Shown in pieces: positions 49,697 to 60,122 of a DNA stretch of 60,123 nt. Source of the stretch: Chloroflexota bacterium (GTDB taxonomy: Bacteria; Chloroflexota; UBA11872); assembly GCA_022821645.1 (NCBI GenBank), contig JAJEDE010000010.1:1-60123 (forward strand), read 5' to 3'. Both the position numbers and the translations under genes were made by a program. The stretch's first letter is position 1. Each line of letters begins with the position of its first letter. Below the pieces are notes generated by a model, which was given only the letters and a program-made list of their open reading frames with translations, was not told the origin of the DNA and searched no databases.

Positions 49697-52522
49697 ATGA
49701 CGGATTCCCCGCCCGAACAGGATCGATCGCAGGCGAGCGGCGCCCACGAGGATGCTGTGCCGCGGGCCGCTCGGTTGCGACAGGTCGGGCGTGTGGTCGT
49801 CTGGCCCGTGCGAACGCTCTTCTCGCTGCTGCGCCGCTTCTGGCTATTGCTACTGCTCTTGGCCGGGGTTGCCGCGTTCGTCTATTACGTCGTGCTCCCG
49901 CGGGTCCAAGAAGAGGAAGTCGTGACGGTGCCGCCGCAACCCGTCGAAGCTGTGCGGCAGGACTTGTTGGTCACGGTCCCCGCCACCGGCACGCTGGACT
50001 TTGGCACGCTGGTGCAGGTCGGGTTTGAAAACGCGGGCGTACTCACCGAGCTCAGAGTGGGAGCCGGCGACACGGTGTCCGCCGGCGACGTTCTGGCCTT
50101 GCAGGAAGCGGACGACCTGGCGCGTGACATTGACGACGCCGTGTCGGCGCTGCGACGGGCGGAGCTTGATCTGGCCGAGTTCCTGGAAGACCTCGTGCCC
50201 GACCCTGACCAGTTCGCCCTACGCCGGGCGGAACTGGACCTTTCCGAGGCCCGCGCCGCGCAGGAAGACCTTCAGGTCCCGCCCGACGCGGCCGAAATCG
50301 CTTCCGCCGAAGCTTCGGTTGCCTCGGCCCGGACGCAGGTCGCCTCGGCGCGGGCAAACGTCACCTCGGCCCAGGCGAAAGTGACTGCGGCCCAGGCGCA
50401 AGTGAATGCGGCCCGAGACGCCCTAAGCGACCTGCTGGAAGAAGTCTCCGACACGGAGCTTGCCGACGCGAACAGCAGCGTGACATCCGCCGAAGCCTCG
50501 CTGGTGAGCGCACAGGGCGCGCTGGCCGATCTCCTGGCCGGCGCTGCTGATCTGGAAGTCCAGCGAGCGAGGGACAACCTGGCCGCGGCGCAGGACGCTG
50601 TGGTGGCCGCGCGTCGCGACCTGGACTCCGCGGTTGCCAGCCATCCGTCTGTCGTCGCGGACGCCGAGTCCAAGCTCGCTAGCGCTCGGGCGGCCGTGAT
50701 TTCGGCCCAAGTGGAGTTGGGCGAGTTGCGCACCAAGCCGACCGCTGACGACATCCGGGACGCTGAGATTGCGCTCGAACAAGCGCGTCTTACCCACGAC
50801 GACACTGTGCGGACCGGCAGCAACGCCAGCGCCGAAGCCAAAGAACGGGCCGCCGTGGTCTACGAAGAGGCTCAGCGTGCGTTTGCCGAAGCCGTCCGGC
50901 CGGCCACTGCCGAGGAAGTGGCAGCGGCCGAGGCCACCCTTGCCGCCGCCCAGGCCACCCGCGCCGTGGCGCAGGCCAACCGCGACGATTTGGCTGGCGG
51001 TCCCGACCTTGCGGATCTCAACGAGGCGATCGCAACCGCCGAACGCAACGAGGCCACCGCCGCTGCCGAACTGGATGAGCTCCTGGACGGACCAAGTTCG
51101 ACTGAACTGGCCACGCGCCGCGCAAACGTGGCCTCAGCCGAGAGTGCCCTGGCCGTGGCCCGCGCCAAGCTGGACGACCTGATTGCGGAGGTGGACGCCA
51201 ACGACGTGCGCATGGCTGAGGAAGACGTGCGCATCGCCGAAGACGACGTGCAAGTCGCCGAAGAAGATGTGCTTGTCGCCGAACAGAATGTGACCTCGGC
51301 GCTTGCCGGCCTGGCCGACGCCGAGGCCAAGCTGGCCGATCTATTGGCAGGGGCGGACGCATCGCAACTTCGCCAGGCCCAACTGGCCATTGCCCGAGCC
51401 GAGATCGACCTGGCCGACTTGCGCGAAGACGCCGAGCCGGAGACCGATCCGCTCGGGGTCGAGCGTCTGGAACTTGCGGTGGCGGATGCCACACGAGCGC
51501 TCGAGACCGCCCGCACGGCCCTGGCCGATGCCACGCTCGTTTCTCCGACGACCGGAGTCGTGCTGACGGTGGACGCGGATGTCGGTGAACGAGTTTCCGC
51601 GGCATTCCTCACCGTGGGTGTCTCCGACAGCCTGCGCGTCCGCATCAACGTCGACGAGAACGACATTGGGATGCTTGAGGTTGGTCAGCCGGCGGACCTG
51701 ACGTTTGCGGCCCTGGACAATCGCGAGTACAAGGGCAAGGTCGCGTGGATCGCCGTGCAAGGTGAAGTCGACCAGGGGCTCGTGACCTTCCCGGTCGACA
51801 TCTCCCTGGACGCTCCTGACGACCACCTGAGAGCTGGCCTGACCGCCGACGTCGAGATCCTGGTCGCGGAGGCTCGTGACGTGATCGTCGTTCCCAAGGC
51901 TGCCTTGCAGACGACCCCGCGAGGCGGCGTGGTCTTTGTGGCAGCCGCCGACGGATCGTCGAGCCGACGCGTCGTGCAGACGGGCCTTAGCGGCCGGCTG
52001 CAAATCGAAATCGTCTCTGGACTTGAAGCTGGCGAACTCGTCATGCCCAACGCCGCACAGGCGCTCGCGGAGGCGCGAGCCGCTGCGCAGGCAGCTGCCG
52101 GCGAAGGCGGCACGCAGGCCGGGCCGGCCGGCCAGTTCGGCGGGCCAGGTGGTCAGGCCGGACCCGGTGCTGGCACAGGCGGTGCACAGCAGGCCCCTGG
52201 CGGTGCGCAACCAGCTTCGGGCGCGGCGGCACCGGCGTCGGGAGTCGCACGACCGGGTGAGGCGGGCGTCCAGCCAGCGCCCAATCAGGCCGCGCCAAAC
52301 GTACAGGGAAGCCAGGGCGGCGCAGGCGGCGGCCAAGGCGGCCAAGGCGGCCAGGGCGGGCCGCCTGCGGGCTTCCAGGGCCGAACCCCGCCGCCCGGGG
52401 TCCAGCCCGGGCAGTTCCAGGGTCAGCGTGGACAGGGCGGCCAGCGAGGGCAAGGCGGCCAACGGGCCGGCGCTGGAGGCGGCGGGGGTGGCTCCGGCGC
52501 CAGCGGTGGCGGTGGTGGCTGA
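49697..52522 (+). CDS. HlyD/MacA-type membrane-fusion protein with very long coiled coil
   Basis: A 941-residue protein, more than twice the size of MacA. One N-terminal membrane helix (about 47-67) is followed by the first half of the lipoyl/barrel-sandwich domain ('[20 protein letters not shown]'). About 470 residues of helix come next (145-612), with about nine turn motifs such as '[13 protein letters not shown]' and '[13 protein letters not shown]' and heptads such as '[20 protein letters not shown]'. The second half of the lipoyl domain ('[20 protein letters not shown]') and the beta-barrel ('[18 protein letters not shown]') follow. The last 140 residues are Gly/Gln/Ala-rich low complexity. 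It should link the ABC permease to the cell exterior or a partner. Confidence 0.87.
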   Translation: MTDSPPEQDRSQASGAHEDAVPRAARLRQVGRVVVWPVRTLFSLLRRFWLLLLLLAGVAAFVYYVVLPRVQEEEVVTVPPQPVEAVRQDLLVTVPATGTLDFGTLVQVGFENAGVLTELRVGAGDTVSAGDVLALQEADDLARDIDDAVSALRRAELDLAEFLEDLVPDPDQFALRRAELDLSEARAAQEDLQVPPDAAEIASAEASVASARTQVASARANVTSAQAKVTAAQAQVNAARDALSDLLEEVSDTELADANSSVTSAEASLVSAQGALADLLAGAADLEVQRARDNLAAAQDAVVAARRDLDSAVASHPSVVADAESKLASARAAVISAQVELGELRTKPTADDIRDAEIALEQARLTHDDTVRTGSNASAEAKERAAVVYEEAQRAFAEAVRPATAEEVAAAEATLAAAQATRAVAQANRDDLAGGPDLADLNEAIATAERNEATAAAELDELLDGPSSTELATRRANVASAESALAVARAKLDDLIAEVDANDVRMAEEDVRIAEDDVQVAEEDVLVAEQNVTSALAGLADAEAKLADLLAGADASQLRQAQLAIARAEIDLADLREDAEPETDPLGVERLELAVADATRALETARTALADATLVSPTTGVVLTVDADVGERVSAAFLTVGVSDSLRVRINVDENDIGMLEVGQPADLTFAALDNREYKGKVAWIAVQGEVDQGLVTFPVDISLDAPDDHLRAGLTADVEILVAEARDVIVVPKAALQTTPRGGVVFVAAADGSSSRRVVQTGLSGRLQIEIVSGLEAGELVMPNAAQALAEARAAAQAAAGEGGTQAGPAGQFGGPGGQAGPGAGTGGAQQAPGGAQPASGAAAPASGVARPGEAGVQPAPNQAAPNVQGSQGGAGGGQGGQGGQGGPPAGFQGRTPPPGVQPGQFQGQRGQGGQRGQGGQRAGAGGGGGGSGASGGGGG

Positions 52523-52527
52523 TTTCC

Positions 52528-53232
52528 ATGACTGCAACCACCGATCGCCCGCCGCCCACGATTGACGTCGTGGGCCTGACCAAGACCTATCAGATGGGTG
52601 ACGTCAAGGTCGAGGCCTTACGCGGCGTCACGTTCACCATCGAGCCCGGTGAGATGGTGGCCATCATGGGTCCGTCGGGTTCGGGCAAGTCGACAGCCAT
52701 GAATCTGCTGGGGTGCCTGGATTCGCCGACCGAGGGCAGTTACCGACTGGACGGCGAGGACGTCGAAGGTCTCAGCGAGGACGCGCTTGCCGACATCCGC
52801 CTGCGCAAGATCGGCTTCGTATTCCAGTCATTCAATCTGCTGCCGCGCATGACCGCGCGCGAGCAGGTGGAATTGCCACTGATGTACGCCGGGGCGCGCA
52901 AACGCCGCGAGCGCGCGCTGGAAGCCCTGGCCACGGTTGGGCTGGCGGACCGGGTCGACCACGCCCCCGTCGAACTCTCCGGCGGTCAGCAGCAGCGCGT
53001 GGCCATCGCCCGCGCGCTGGTCACCCGCCCGCAGCTCCTCCTGGCCGACGAACCGACCGGCAACCTGGACACCGCCTCCGCGGACGAGATCATGGACGCG
53101 ATCGAGCAGTTGAACGTTGAGCATGGCATCACAACTATCCTGGTGACGCACGAGATGGAAGTCGGTTTACGCGCGCGCCGCATCATTCGGTTCCGCGACG
53201 GTCTGGTCGAGAAAGATGAGGTGATGACATGA
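52528..53232 (+). CDS. MacB/LolD-type ABC transporter ATP-binding protein
   Basis: A 234-residue ATPase, 5 bp after the fusion-protein gene. Walker A is '[19 protein letters not shown]', Q-loop '[15 protein letters not shown]', signature '[17 protein letters not shown]', Walker B '[19 protein letters not shown]' and switch His 'TILVTHEM', all of the MacB/FtsE/LolD subclass with its characteristic 'GNLD'. It energises the neighbouring permease; in this subclass ATP hydrolysis drives mechanical motion rather than transmembrane passage. Confidence 0.93.
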   Translation: MTATTDRPPPTIDVVGLTKTYQMGDVKVEALRGVTFTIEPGEMVAIMGPSGSGKSTAMNLLGCLDSPTEGSYRLDGEDVEGLSEDALADIRLRKIGFVFQSFNLLPRMTAREQVELPLMYAGARKRRERALEALATVGLADRVDHAPVELSGGQQQRVAIARALVTRPQLLLADEPTGNLDTASADEIMDAIEQLNVEHGITTILVTHEMEVGLRARRIIRFRDGLVEKDEVMT

Positions 53233-54533
53233 CCGCAGCCGATGGTTTGCGCGTGGCGTTCCGCGCGTTGGCGGCCAACAAGCTGCGCACGGCCCTCACC
53301 CTGCTCGGCATGGTCATCGGCGTGGCTGCCGTGATCACGCTGATGTCGATCGGCGCGGGCGTCCAAACTTCGATCGAAGAACGGATTCGTGCGGCTGGCA
53401 CTAACTTGCTGTCCGTAAGCCCCGGCGCCAGTAGCAACCGGTTCGGAGGGTTTCGTACCCGTGGCGGCGGCGGAGGCGGAGTCCAGACGTTGACCGCTCA
53501 GGATGCCGATGCCATCGCCGAAGCCAATATCCCCGGTATCACCTCGATCTATGCGTCACGCTCATTTAACGGGTCCTTCGTCTCGGCGGATGGCGCCGTG
53601 CAGGCGTCCGTGCAAGGCGTCAACGAGGTCTACCCGGCCGTGCGCAATGTCGAGATCGGCACAGGCTCCTTCTTTTCGGCGGACGACGTCGAACGGGCGT
53701 CGCGCGTGGTTGTCATAGGAGACACTCTGGCCACCGACCTCTTTCCCAACGGCGACGCCGTAGGCGAGACGGTCCGGCTCAATACCCAGCCGTTCACAGT
53801 CGTCGGAGTCCTGGCCTCGGACGGCGGCAGTTCGTTTCAGAGCAACGACGAATCGGCCTTTGTTCCCCTACCCACCCTGACCAGCCGCCTGAACCCGTCC
53901 AAGACCTCGGCGGGCGATGACGTGGTTTCCTCGATTGTGGTGCAGTTGGTCGATGAGAGCGACGCCACCGTCGCCGGTGTCACTCAGGCGATCGAGAATC
54001 TTCTGCTCAGCCGTCATGACTCCGAGGAGCAGGACTTTACGGTTGGCAGCCAGGCCGATCAGATCGAGACAATCTCGGAAGTCACCGACACCATGACGCT
54101 GTTCCTGGGCGCGGTGGCCGGAATCTCCCTGTTGGTCGGCGGCATCGGCATCATGAACATCATGCTGGTGTCCGTCACCGAACGGACCCGCGAGATCGGC
54201 ATCCGCAAGGCCATCGGCGCCAAGCGGCGCGACATCATGTCGCAGTTCATGATCGAGGCCGTGGCCGTCAGCATGGGCGGCGGGCTGGCCGGCGTACTGA
54301 TAGGCGTTGGGATCTCGCTTGGACTGAATGAACTGGGCGCCGGGGCCGAGCAGCCAACGGGCGGCGGCGGTGCTCGAGGCAACCCATTCGCCGGCGGCCT
54401 GGTCACCACTATCACCGCGGAGCCCATCATCCTGGCACTTGTGGTGTCCGTGGTGATCGGCCTGGTGTTCGGCATCTACCCAGCTTCGCGGGCCTCGCGC
54501 CTGGCGCCGATTGAAGCGCTGCGGTACGAGTAG
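53229..54533 (+). CDS. MacB/FtsX-family ABC permease
   Basis: A 434-residue permease overlapping the ATPase gene by 4 bp (ATGA). The N-terminal helix '[20 protein letters not shown]' is followed by a 230-residue periplasmic-type MacB_PCD domain, starting with a Gly-rich loop near 70, and then three C-terminal helices: '[20 protein letters not shown]', '[20 protein letters not shown]' and '[20 protein letters not shown]'. The motif '[23 protein letters not shown]' is diagnostic. With the fusion protein and ATPase it forms a MacAB- or YknXYZ-like exporter for drugs, peptides or lipids; no outer-membrane TolC partner is seen. Confidence 0.93.
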   Translation: MTAADGLRVAFRALAANKLRTALTLLGMVIGVAAVITLMSIGAGVQTSIEERIRAAGTNLLSVSPGASSNRFGGFRTRGGGGGGVQTLTAQDADAIAEANIPGITSIYASRSFNGSFVSADGAVQASVQGVNEVYPAVRNVEIGTGSFFSADDVERASRVVVIGDTLATDLFPNGDAVGETVRLNTQPFTVVGVLASDGGSSFQSNDESAFVPLPTLTSRLNPSKTSAGDDVVSSIVVQLVDESDATVAGVTQAIENLLLSRHDSEEQDFTVGSQADQIETISEVTDTMTLFLGAVAGISLLVGGIGIMNIMLVSVTERTREIGIRKAIGAKRRDIMSQFMIEAVAVSMGGGLAGVLIGVGISLGLNELGAGAEQPTGGGGARGNPFAGGLVTTITAEPIILALVVSVVIGLVFGIYPASRASRLAPIEALRYE

Positions 54534-54617
54534 GCCGAAGTAACGCCTACTGCCTTGGATGGCGGCTGAAGTCGCCCGCCATCCGGCGTCGGTGCAGGCC
54601 AGGTGACGTCGTGCGGC

Positions 54618-54875
54618 CTAGCGCCTCCGCCGCGGCGAGGACAGCGACAGCAGCGCGATTCCGAAGCCGAAGCCCGCAATTTCGCCCAAGACCAGCCCGG
54701 GCCAGGGCGAGAGCCCGGTGATAAACCAGTACAGCACCGCCACCACCACGGCCAGCACGGTCATCGCCAGCGTGGCCGCCAGCACTTCTTCCAGCAGCGG
54801 GTCGATCCGGCGGCCCCATAGCGGCCGCCAGGGCCGGCGACCAGCTTGGACTGAAGGAGAGCCCGACTGCGGCAT
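54618..54875 (-). CDS. Small two-helix membrane protein, unknown
   Basis: An 85-residue protein with two hydrophobic helices ('LAATLAMTVLAVVVAVLYWF' and 'WPGLVLGEIAGFGFGIALLS') and a basic C-terminal tail (RRRR). The ATG is at 54875, with a possible TTCAG-weak context and no strong ribosome-binding site. It is in the gap between the exporter and a DUF5069-like gene. I recognise no family. Confidence 0.5.
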   Translation of the reverse strand: MPQSGSPSVQAGRRPWRPLWGRRIDPLLEEVLAATLAMTVLAVVVAVLYWFITGLSPWPGLVLGEIAGFGFGIALLSLSSPRRRR

Positions 54876-54970
54876 ACCCGAGTCTAGCCCGCCAGTCTGT
54901 TAGTGCCCGAAACAGCGCTTTGATAGCATGAACGGGCTTCAGGATTGTCACGTATCGGAAGGACGAGCAG

Positions 54971-55411
54971 ATGGCCAAGATGATCCCGCTCATTGGTTCC
55001 AGTGAAGCCGGTCCGCTGGGGGCCATGCACCTGCCGAGGCTCTGGCTCAAGGTGACCCTGTCGGCCGCCGGCGCGCTGAATGAGGAATACGACGCCTGCG
55101 GCGCCGGGTTCGATCAGATGGTGCTGGACGGCCTTGGCGTCGACCGCGACGCGGCCGTGGCGTACCTGACGAACGAAAAGCCGACCTATCCGCAGTTCGA
55201 GCAGTGGGTGGTCGACCAGAACGGCGGCAGCATCGATCAGTCCGTGATCGACGCTTCCAACGCGGCTATCGCCGGCTACAACCATGGCGACGACATCGTC
55301 TCGGCCATTTCGTCAGCCGCCGGCACGAACGCGGATGGCGCCATCACGGACGCCGTCACGCTCAACGCGCTCGAGGACTGGAACGAGATTCACGGGGAAG
55401 TGACCGGCTAA
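54971..55411 (+). CDS. DUF5069-like small protein
   Basis: A 146-residue cytoplasmic protein. 'LPRLWLKVTLSAAGALNEEY', 'CGAGFDQMVLDGLGVDRDAA' and 'YLTNEKPTYPQFEQWV' resemble the DUF5069 pattern (a leading 'R.L.K.R....G.L...Y' helix and '..LD...L..LG.D' core). The C-terminal half ('IDQSVIDASNAAIAGYNHGD') extends it. Function is unknown. It precedes the beta-hydroxyacid dehydrogenase by 82 bp on the same strand. Confidence 0.6.
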   Translation: MAKMIPLIGSSEAGPLGAMHLPRLWLKVTLSAAGALNEEYDACGAGFDQMVLDGLGVDRDAAVAYLTNEKPTYPQFEQWVVDQNGGSIDQSVIDASNAAIAGYNHGDDIVSAISSAAGTNADGAITDAVTLNALEDWNEIHGEVTG

Positions 55412-55493
55412 CGCCCGGGCACGACGGACTTACGGGGTGCGGACGGCCGAACCAGGCCCTCCGCGCCCCGCACCGCTTAAGGAGGGACGACTG

Positions 55494-56384
55494 ATGGCAG
55501 CTTCCACTGATCGCATTGGCTTCGTCGGCGTCGGACGCATGGGCGCCAACATGGCTCGACACTTGAATGACGAGGGTTTCACGGTTTCGGCTGTGTACGA
55601 CGTGCAGCGAGACATTGCCGAATCACTGGCGAGTGAACTGGACTGCCAGGCCCCGGATTCGCTGGCGGCCGTCACCGCGGCTTCCGATGTCGTGATCACG
55701 GTCGTCACCGACGACTCGTCCATGCGGGACGTGTTCAGCGAGAGCGGCGACAGCCTCCTGAACGACGCGGCCGGTACAACATTCATCAACTGCGCCACCA
55801 TCACGCCCCAGGTCCATGTGGACGTGGAGGCCCTGGCCGACGCCGCCGGCGCGAATAGCCTGGAAGGCTGCATGGCCAGCAGCATCACCCAGGCGCGCGA
55901 CGGCACCCTGTATCTCATGTGTGGCGGCCGCGAGGACGTCTACAAGGCCGTGGAGCCGATCCTGGAGAGCCTCAGCATCTCGCGCATGTACATCGGACCC
56001 GCCGGCACAGCCGCGCAGGTCAAGGCCCTGGTCAACATGGTGATGAACATCAACACCGCCGGCCTGGCCGAAGGCCTTGGATTGGGCGCCGCGCTGGGTC
56101 TTGACCTGGAGATGCTGCAGACGGTGTTCTCACAGACCGGCGCCAACTCGCGGGTGCTCGAAACCGACGGCGAGGACATGGTGATCCGCGACCACGAGTG
56201 CTACTTCTCCTCGGCTCACGCCTCCAAGGACTCCGGCATTGCCCTCTCGCTGGCCGACGACGCCGGCCTTGACCTGCCACTCGCCAAGGCCACCAAGGCG
56301 CAGTACGACCGCATGATCGAAGCCGGCAAGGGCGAACTTGACAAGTCCGGCATCGCCGAACTGACCTTTCCCGGCCGCAACTAA
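55494..56384 (+). CDS. NAD(P)-dependent beta-hydroxyacid dehydrogenase (3-hydroxyisobutyrate dehydrogenase family)
   Basis: The gene product is 296 residues from ATG 55494, with an excellent AAGGAGGG ribosome-binding site 7 nt upstream (the frame is open further back, but only this start fits). The Rossmann motif is 'RIGFVGVGRMGANMARHLND'. The substrate loop 'GCMASSITQARDGTLYLMCG' replaces the usual DAPVSGG, and the catalytic Lys is in 'GTAAQVKALVNMVMN'. It reduces or oxidises a beta-hydroxyacid; the altered substrate loop makes 3-hydroxyisobutyrate itself doubtful. Confidence 0.85.
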   Translation: MAASTDRIGFVGVGRMGANMARHLNDEGFTVSAVYDVQRDIAESLASELDCQAPDSLAAVTAASDVVITVVTDDSSMRDVFSESGDSLLNDAAGTTFINCATITPQVHVDVEALADAAGANSLEGCMASSITQARDGTLYLMCGGREDVYKAVEPILESLSISRMYIGPAGTAAQVKALVNMVMNINTAGLAEGLGLGAALGLDLEMLQTVFSQTGANSRVLETDGEDMVIRDHECYFSSAHASKDSGIALSLADDAGLDLPLAKATKAQYDRMIEAGKGELDKSGIAELTFPGRN

Positions 56385-56400
56385 GTCGGCCACCTTCGGA

Positions 56401-56423
56401 CGGGGCCGCTGCGTGCGGCCCCG
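56401..56423. terminator. Hairpin between convergent genes
   Basis: CGGGGCCGC (56401-56409) and GCGGCCCCG (56415-56423) form a perfect 9-bp stem with a 5-nt loop, flanked by CCACC/GGTGG that can extend pairing. It lies between the dehydrogenase stop and the end of the minus-strand aminotransferase gene, a likely shared terminator without a T-run. Confidence 0.55.
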
Positions 56424-56453
56424 GGTGGCTGTTGACGTGGGCCGCCCGAAGCC

Positions 56454-57809
56454 TCAGACCATGGCTTGGTCGGCCAGGTCGAGCGCCTCGTCCACCACGG
56501 CCAGACCCTCGCGCAGTTCCTCCGGCGTGATGGTCAGCGGCGGGTTCACCATCACCCAGTTCCAGCGCGTCATCGTCACCACGCCCCGCTGCAGCATGTA
56601 GGCGAACATCTCCTTCATGACGCCGTAGTTCTCGAACGCCGGATCGATCTGCGGCACCAGCGGTTCCCGCGTCTCGCGGTCGCGCACCAGTTCCAGCGCC
56701 GAGAACAGCCCCAGGCTGCGCGCCTCGCCAATACTCGGGTGGCGAGCCGACATGGCCGCATATTCGTCCTTGAGCAGCTCGCCCATTTCGACCACGCGTT
56801 CCGGGATTCCCTCATCACGGTAGGCCTGAATCGTGGCCAGCGCCGCCGCGCACCCCAGCGTGTGCGCCCCATAGGTCAGCCCGGCCCACAGCGGGTTGTC
56901 TTCGAAGTGGTGCGCGATCTCTTCCGTGACCACCACCGCCCCCAGCGGGACCGTTCCCGAGGTCAGCCCCTTCGAAACGGTCATGATGTCGGGCTCGACG
57001 TCCCAGTGCTCCACGGCGAACCAGCGGCCGGTGCGCCCGAAGCCGGTCATCACTTCGTCGGCGATCAGCAGCACACCGTACTCGTCGCAGATTTCGCGCA
57101 CGCGCGGCAGGTAGCCGTCCGGCGGTACCACCACGCCATTGGCCCCGGCGATGGGTTCCACGATCACAGCGGCTACATTGTCCGGGCCTTCCACCCGGAG
57201 CACCTCGTCGATGTCGTCGGCGCAACGCAGGTCGCACTGCGGTTGCCCCGAACAAAACTGGCAGCGGTACTGATAGGGGTCGGCGGCCCGCACAATGCCG
57301 GGAATGCCCGGCTCCGTGGCCCAGCGCCGCGCCTCGCCCGTCAGCGTGAGCGCCCCATAGGTGGACCCGTGGTACGAGCGCCGTCGCGCAATGATCTTCT
57401 GCCGCCCGGTCGCCAGCCGCGCGATCTTCACCGCGTGATCCGTCGCCTCCGCGCCGCCCAGCGTGAAGAAGCTCTTGCACAGCGACCCCGGCGTGATTTC
57501 GGCCAGTTCGCGCCCCAACTCGCCGCGCGGCTGCGAAGCGAACCGCGGGTTCACGTAGCACAGCTTGTCGGCCTGCGCCTTGATGGCCTCCACCACCGCC
57601 GGGTGCTGGTGCCCGATGTTGACGTTCATCAACTGGGCGTTCATATCCAGGAACCGTCGCCCGTCGTGGTCATACAGGTACGACCCCTCGGCGCGCTCCA
57701 CTGCCACCGGGCTCACCGCGCCCTGCGCCGCCCAGTCGAAGAAGGTGAATTCCCGGTTGAGCTCGGCAATCTCGGCGGCCGTTGGTCGGGCGCTCATCGT
57801 CATGGTCAT
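56454..57809 (-). CDS. Class III aminotransferase with a Cys-rich insert
   Basis: A 451-residue PLP enzyme of the omega-aminotransferase family. Landmarks are 'DMNAQLMNVNIGHQHPAVVE', 'FFTLGGAEATDHAVKIARLA', 'SYHGSTYGALTLTG', 'LLIADEVMTGFGRTG' (Asp251) and the PLP Lys280 in 'TVSKGLTSGTVPLGAVVV'. It moves an amino group between a primary amine or beta-amino acid and a keto acid. A short insert 'YQYRCQFCSGQPQCDLRCAD' places Cys183, Cys186, Cys192 and Cys196 together. GGAG lies 8 nt before the ATG. It converges on the beta-hydroxyacid dehydrogenase, hinting at shared amine/hydroxyacid catabolism. Confidence 0.88.
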   Translation of the reverse strand: MTMTMSARPTAAEIAELNREFTFFDWAAQGAVSPVAVERAEGSYLYDHDGRRFLDMNAQLMNVNIGHQHPAVVEAIKAQADKLCYVNPRFASQPRGELGRELAEITPGSLCKSFFTLGGAEATDHAVKIARLATGRQKIIARRRSYHGSTYGALTLTGEARRWATEPGIPGIVRAADPYQYRCQFCSGQPQCDLRCADDIDEVLRVEGPDNVAAVIVEPIAGANGVVVPPDGYLPRVREICDEYGVLLIADEVMTGFGRTGRWFAVEHWDVEPDIMTVSKGLTSGTVPLGAVVVTEEIAHHFEDNPLWAGLTYGAHTLGCAAALATIQAYRDEGIPERVVEMGELLKDEYAAMSARHPSIGEARSLGLFSALELVRDRETREPLVPQIDPAFENYGVMKEMFAYMLQRGVVTMTRWNWVMVNPPLTITPEELREGLAVVDEALDLADQAMV

Positions 57810-57990
57810 GGCGGCGACTCCAGGAATGGTGAGGGCGTCGGACGTTCTCGAACGCTCAGCCTACTGGATGGGGACCTTCAGATGCTCTTGCCAAGCGCGG
57901 TTCGACACCTGGGACCTCAGTGTGCGAGTGGTGAAATCCGATGACACGACGCATACCGGCGCCTTAGTCTGCCCGTGTCATCACAAGTGA

Positions 57991-58890
57991 TTGACCCCGA
58001 TGCCGTCTAGCTGCAACGCCGCCAGCGATTCGGACGTGGGCGCTTCCGCGCCTACCGATGACAGGTTGACCGCCCAGATCGAAGTCAATCCTTCAATCCA
58101 GCGCCTGGTGATCGTCAGCGATCTGCATGGCTACAAGGAACCGCTGGACGCCCTGGACCACTGGCTCGACCAACAGTCCGCGCCCTATTGCGTCTTCGTG
58201 AATGGCGACATCTTCGAAGGAGGGATCGACGGCCGATTCGCGCTCGAATGGACGATGCGCCGCGCCAACGGGCGTACAACAAGGGGCAACCACGACAGCG
58301 CGATCTTCGAATACCTCAAGGCCGAGCCGCCTGAAGTCGAACGCGCACCCGACGACACCGAACTTGGCGCTTACCGGGAGATGACGCCCGACCAGCTCGA
58401 GTTCGTGAAGGCCCTGCCCGACATCCTGGACGTGCGCTGGCGCGGTTACTCGCTGCGTCTCATGCATGGCCACTTCAATCTGCGTACGCAAGCGCCCACC
58501 AACTGGCGGCTTCGGCCTGCTGAGTTGTCGGAAGTCTTCGCCGACCGCGCCATTGACCTCACCGTGATCGGGCACACCCACTACCCGTTTATCAGCCAGG
58601 GCGCCGCCGGTGCATTGGCCAACCCCGGCACTGTCGCGGCACCACTGTTCCGCTACCGCGACCACAGCGGTCGCGAGATCGACCGGCGCGTCGACGACCC
58701 AAACCTCTCGGCCAACGACAGCCGGCCCTCATTCCTCACGGTCACTGAAGCCGACGGCCGGCTCCAGCCCCGGATCCAGCGTTTCGACTACGACCGCCAA
58801 GGTCTCCTACGCCGCCACGCGGCCCGCGACGGTCTGAAGATGCCTCTCGACATCCGCCACGCTTGGATCATGGACGCTCGAGCGCCTTGA
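57991..58890 (+). CDS. Metallophosphoesterase
   Basis: About 296-299 residues (TTG 57991 or ATG 58000). All calcineurin-like motifs are present: 'LVIVSDLHGYKEPLDAL', 'CVFVNGDIFEG', 'TTRGNHDSAIF', 'LRLMHGHFNLR' and 'LTVIGHTHYPF'. A binuclear metal site should hydrolyse a phosphoester. The N-terminal 35 residues are low in conservation. The C-terminal 70 residues are an extra segment of unknown role. No neighbour suggests the substrate. Confidence 0.85.
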   Translation: MTPMPSSCNAASDSDVGASAPTDDRLTAQIEVNPSIQRLVIVSDLHGYKEPLDALDHWLDQQSAPYCVFVNGDIFEGGIDGRFALEWTMRRANGRTTRGNHDSAIFEYLKAEPPEVERAPDDTELGAYREMTPDQLEFVKALPDILDVRWRGYSLRLMHGHFNLRTQAPTNWRLRPAELSEVFADRAIDLTVIGHTHYPFISQGAAGALANPGTVAAPLFRYRDHSGREIDRRVDDPNLSANDSRPSFLTVTEADGRLQPRIQRFDYDRQGLLRRHAARDGLKMPLDIRHAWIMDARAP

Positions 58891-58913
58891 GCACCGAGCC
58901 GCTGGCTGTTGAC

Positions 58914-60122
58914 CTAGTTGCGGAACGCCGGCTTGTCGGCCTGACCCGGTCGTAGGTAGCCCCAGCGCCGGATCTTTTCCCAGCTTTCTTTCGGCGTGCC
59001 CTTCATGTATTCGGTCACCATCCAGTCGCCGTAGTCGTTCACCGGTATGCGGCCCAGCACGGCTTCCAGCTCCAGGTAGTACTCCCGCGCCCGGTCGTTC
59101 TCGCTCTCAAACAGGTTCACCTGTTCGGTCGGGTCGTGCGCCAGGTTGTACATCATGTCGCGGCCGTCGCTGGTCCATATGTACTTCCACTCGTCGCGGT
59201 AGTAGGCCCGCTGCGCCCGGAAGAATTGGCGTAATTCAAAGGCCCGGCCCTGCCGGGTCACGCGCTCCAGCATGTTCACGGGAAACGCAAACTCGCACAG
59301 CGCATAGTCGCGGGCGTCGCCGTCGCGGGCGCGCAGCAGGCTGTGACTGCTCTCGCCCAGCCACTCGAGCTGAGGCTGGGCGCCGATCAGGTCGTAAATC
59401 GTGGCGACGACATCATGAGTCTGGGTAAGCGCCGATACGCGCGAGCCCGCCTCGAACGCCGCCGGATAGCGCACGATCATCGGCACGTGGGCCACGGCTT
59501 CGAACACCGTCAACTGATGGTTCCAGTACGGCGGGTGTTCCTCGATCACATCGCCGTGGTCCGAGGTCACCACTACCATCGTGTCGTCCAGCGCCCCGGC
59601 GTCCCGCAGGTAGCTGACCACCCGCCCAATCAAGTCGTCAACATAGGCGGCTTCGCCGTCCATCAAGGCGTAGAGCTTGTCTCGCACGTCATCGGGCATG
59701 CCTCCCACCCGCGACGGATCGGCGAATCCGCCCTGCGCCCGGTTGAGTTCGCGGGCCTCTTCGCGGCTGACGTCCGGCGCCCAGCGCGAGTGCCAGGGCT
59801 CCGGCGCGATGTACGCCGTGTGGGTGTCGTTGATGTTCACGAACATGAAGAACGGTCGCTCGTCCTCCTCGTGCCCGCGCAGCCAGTCCAGCATCTGCCG
59901 CACCACCTGCGCGCCGCCCTTGTCCTGGTCGGCCGCGCCCAGCGGCGGCAGCACGTAGCTCCAGTCCATGAAGCCGCGATGCAAGGCCGACGAGGCGCTC
60001 ATGTAGGCGTTGTTGGAAATGCCGACCGTCGCGTACCCGAGCTCGGTCAACTCCTCGCCGATCGTGGGGTACTCCTCGCTCAGCCGTTCGTGCCGGCCGT
60101 CGGCGCCGTGCGTGCTGGCGTA
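58914..60122 (-). CDS. Sulfatase, N-terminus beyond the window
   Basis: The frame stays open to the right edge, so the start and probably the formylglycine motif CxPxR are outside the window. Visible parts are 'YASTHGADGRHERLSEEYPT', 'IGEELTELGYATVGISNNAY', 'PFFMFVNINDTHTAYIAPEP', metal-binding 'DDTMVVVTSDHGDVIEEHPP' and the C-terminal 'MMYNLAHDPTEQVNLFESEN'. It has normal arylsulfatase layout and would desulfate a polysaccharide or aryl sulfate. Unlike the protein at 31041, its nucleophile cannot be checked here. Confidence 0.88.
   Translation of the reverse strand, partial: YASTHGADGRHERLSEEYPTIGEELTELGYATVGISNNAYMSASSALHRGFMDWSYVLPPLGAADQDKGGAQVVRQMLDWLRGHEEDERPFFMFVNINDTHTAYIAPEPWHSRWAPDVSREEARELNRAQGGFADPSRVGGMPDDVRDKLYALMDGEAAYVDDLIGRVVSYLRDAGALDDTMVVVTSDHGDVIEEHPPYWNHQLTVFEAVAHVPMIVRYPAAFEAGSRVSALTQTHDVVATIYDLIGAQPQLEWLGESSHSLLRARDGDARDYALCEFAFPVNMLERVTRQGRAFELRQFFRAQRAYYRDEWKYIWTSDGRDMMYNLAHDPTEQVNLFESENDRAREYYLELEAVLGRIPVNDYGDWMVTEYMKGTPKESWEKIRRWGYLRPGQADKPAFRN

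Noticed and set aside
56466..57944. 492-codon plus-strand frame opposite the aminotransferase
   Set aside because: Arg/His-rich shadow; the opposite strand has the intact PLP enzyme motifs.
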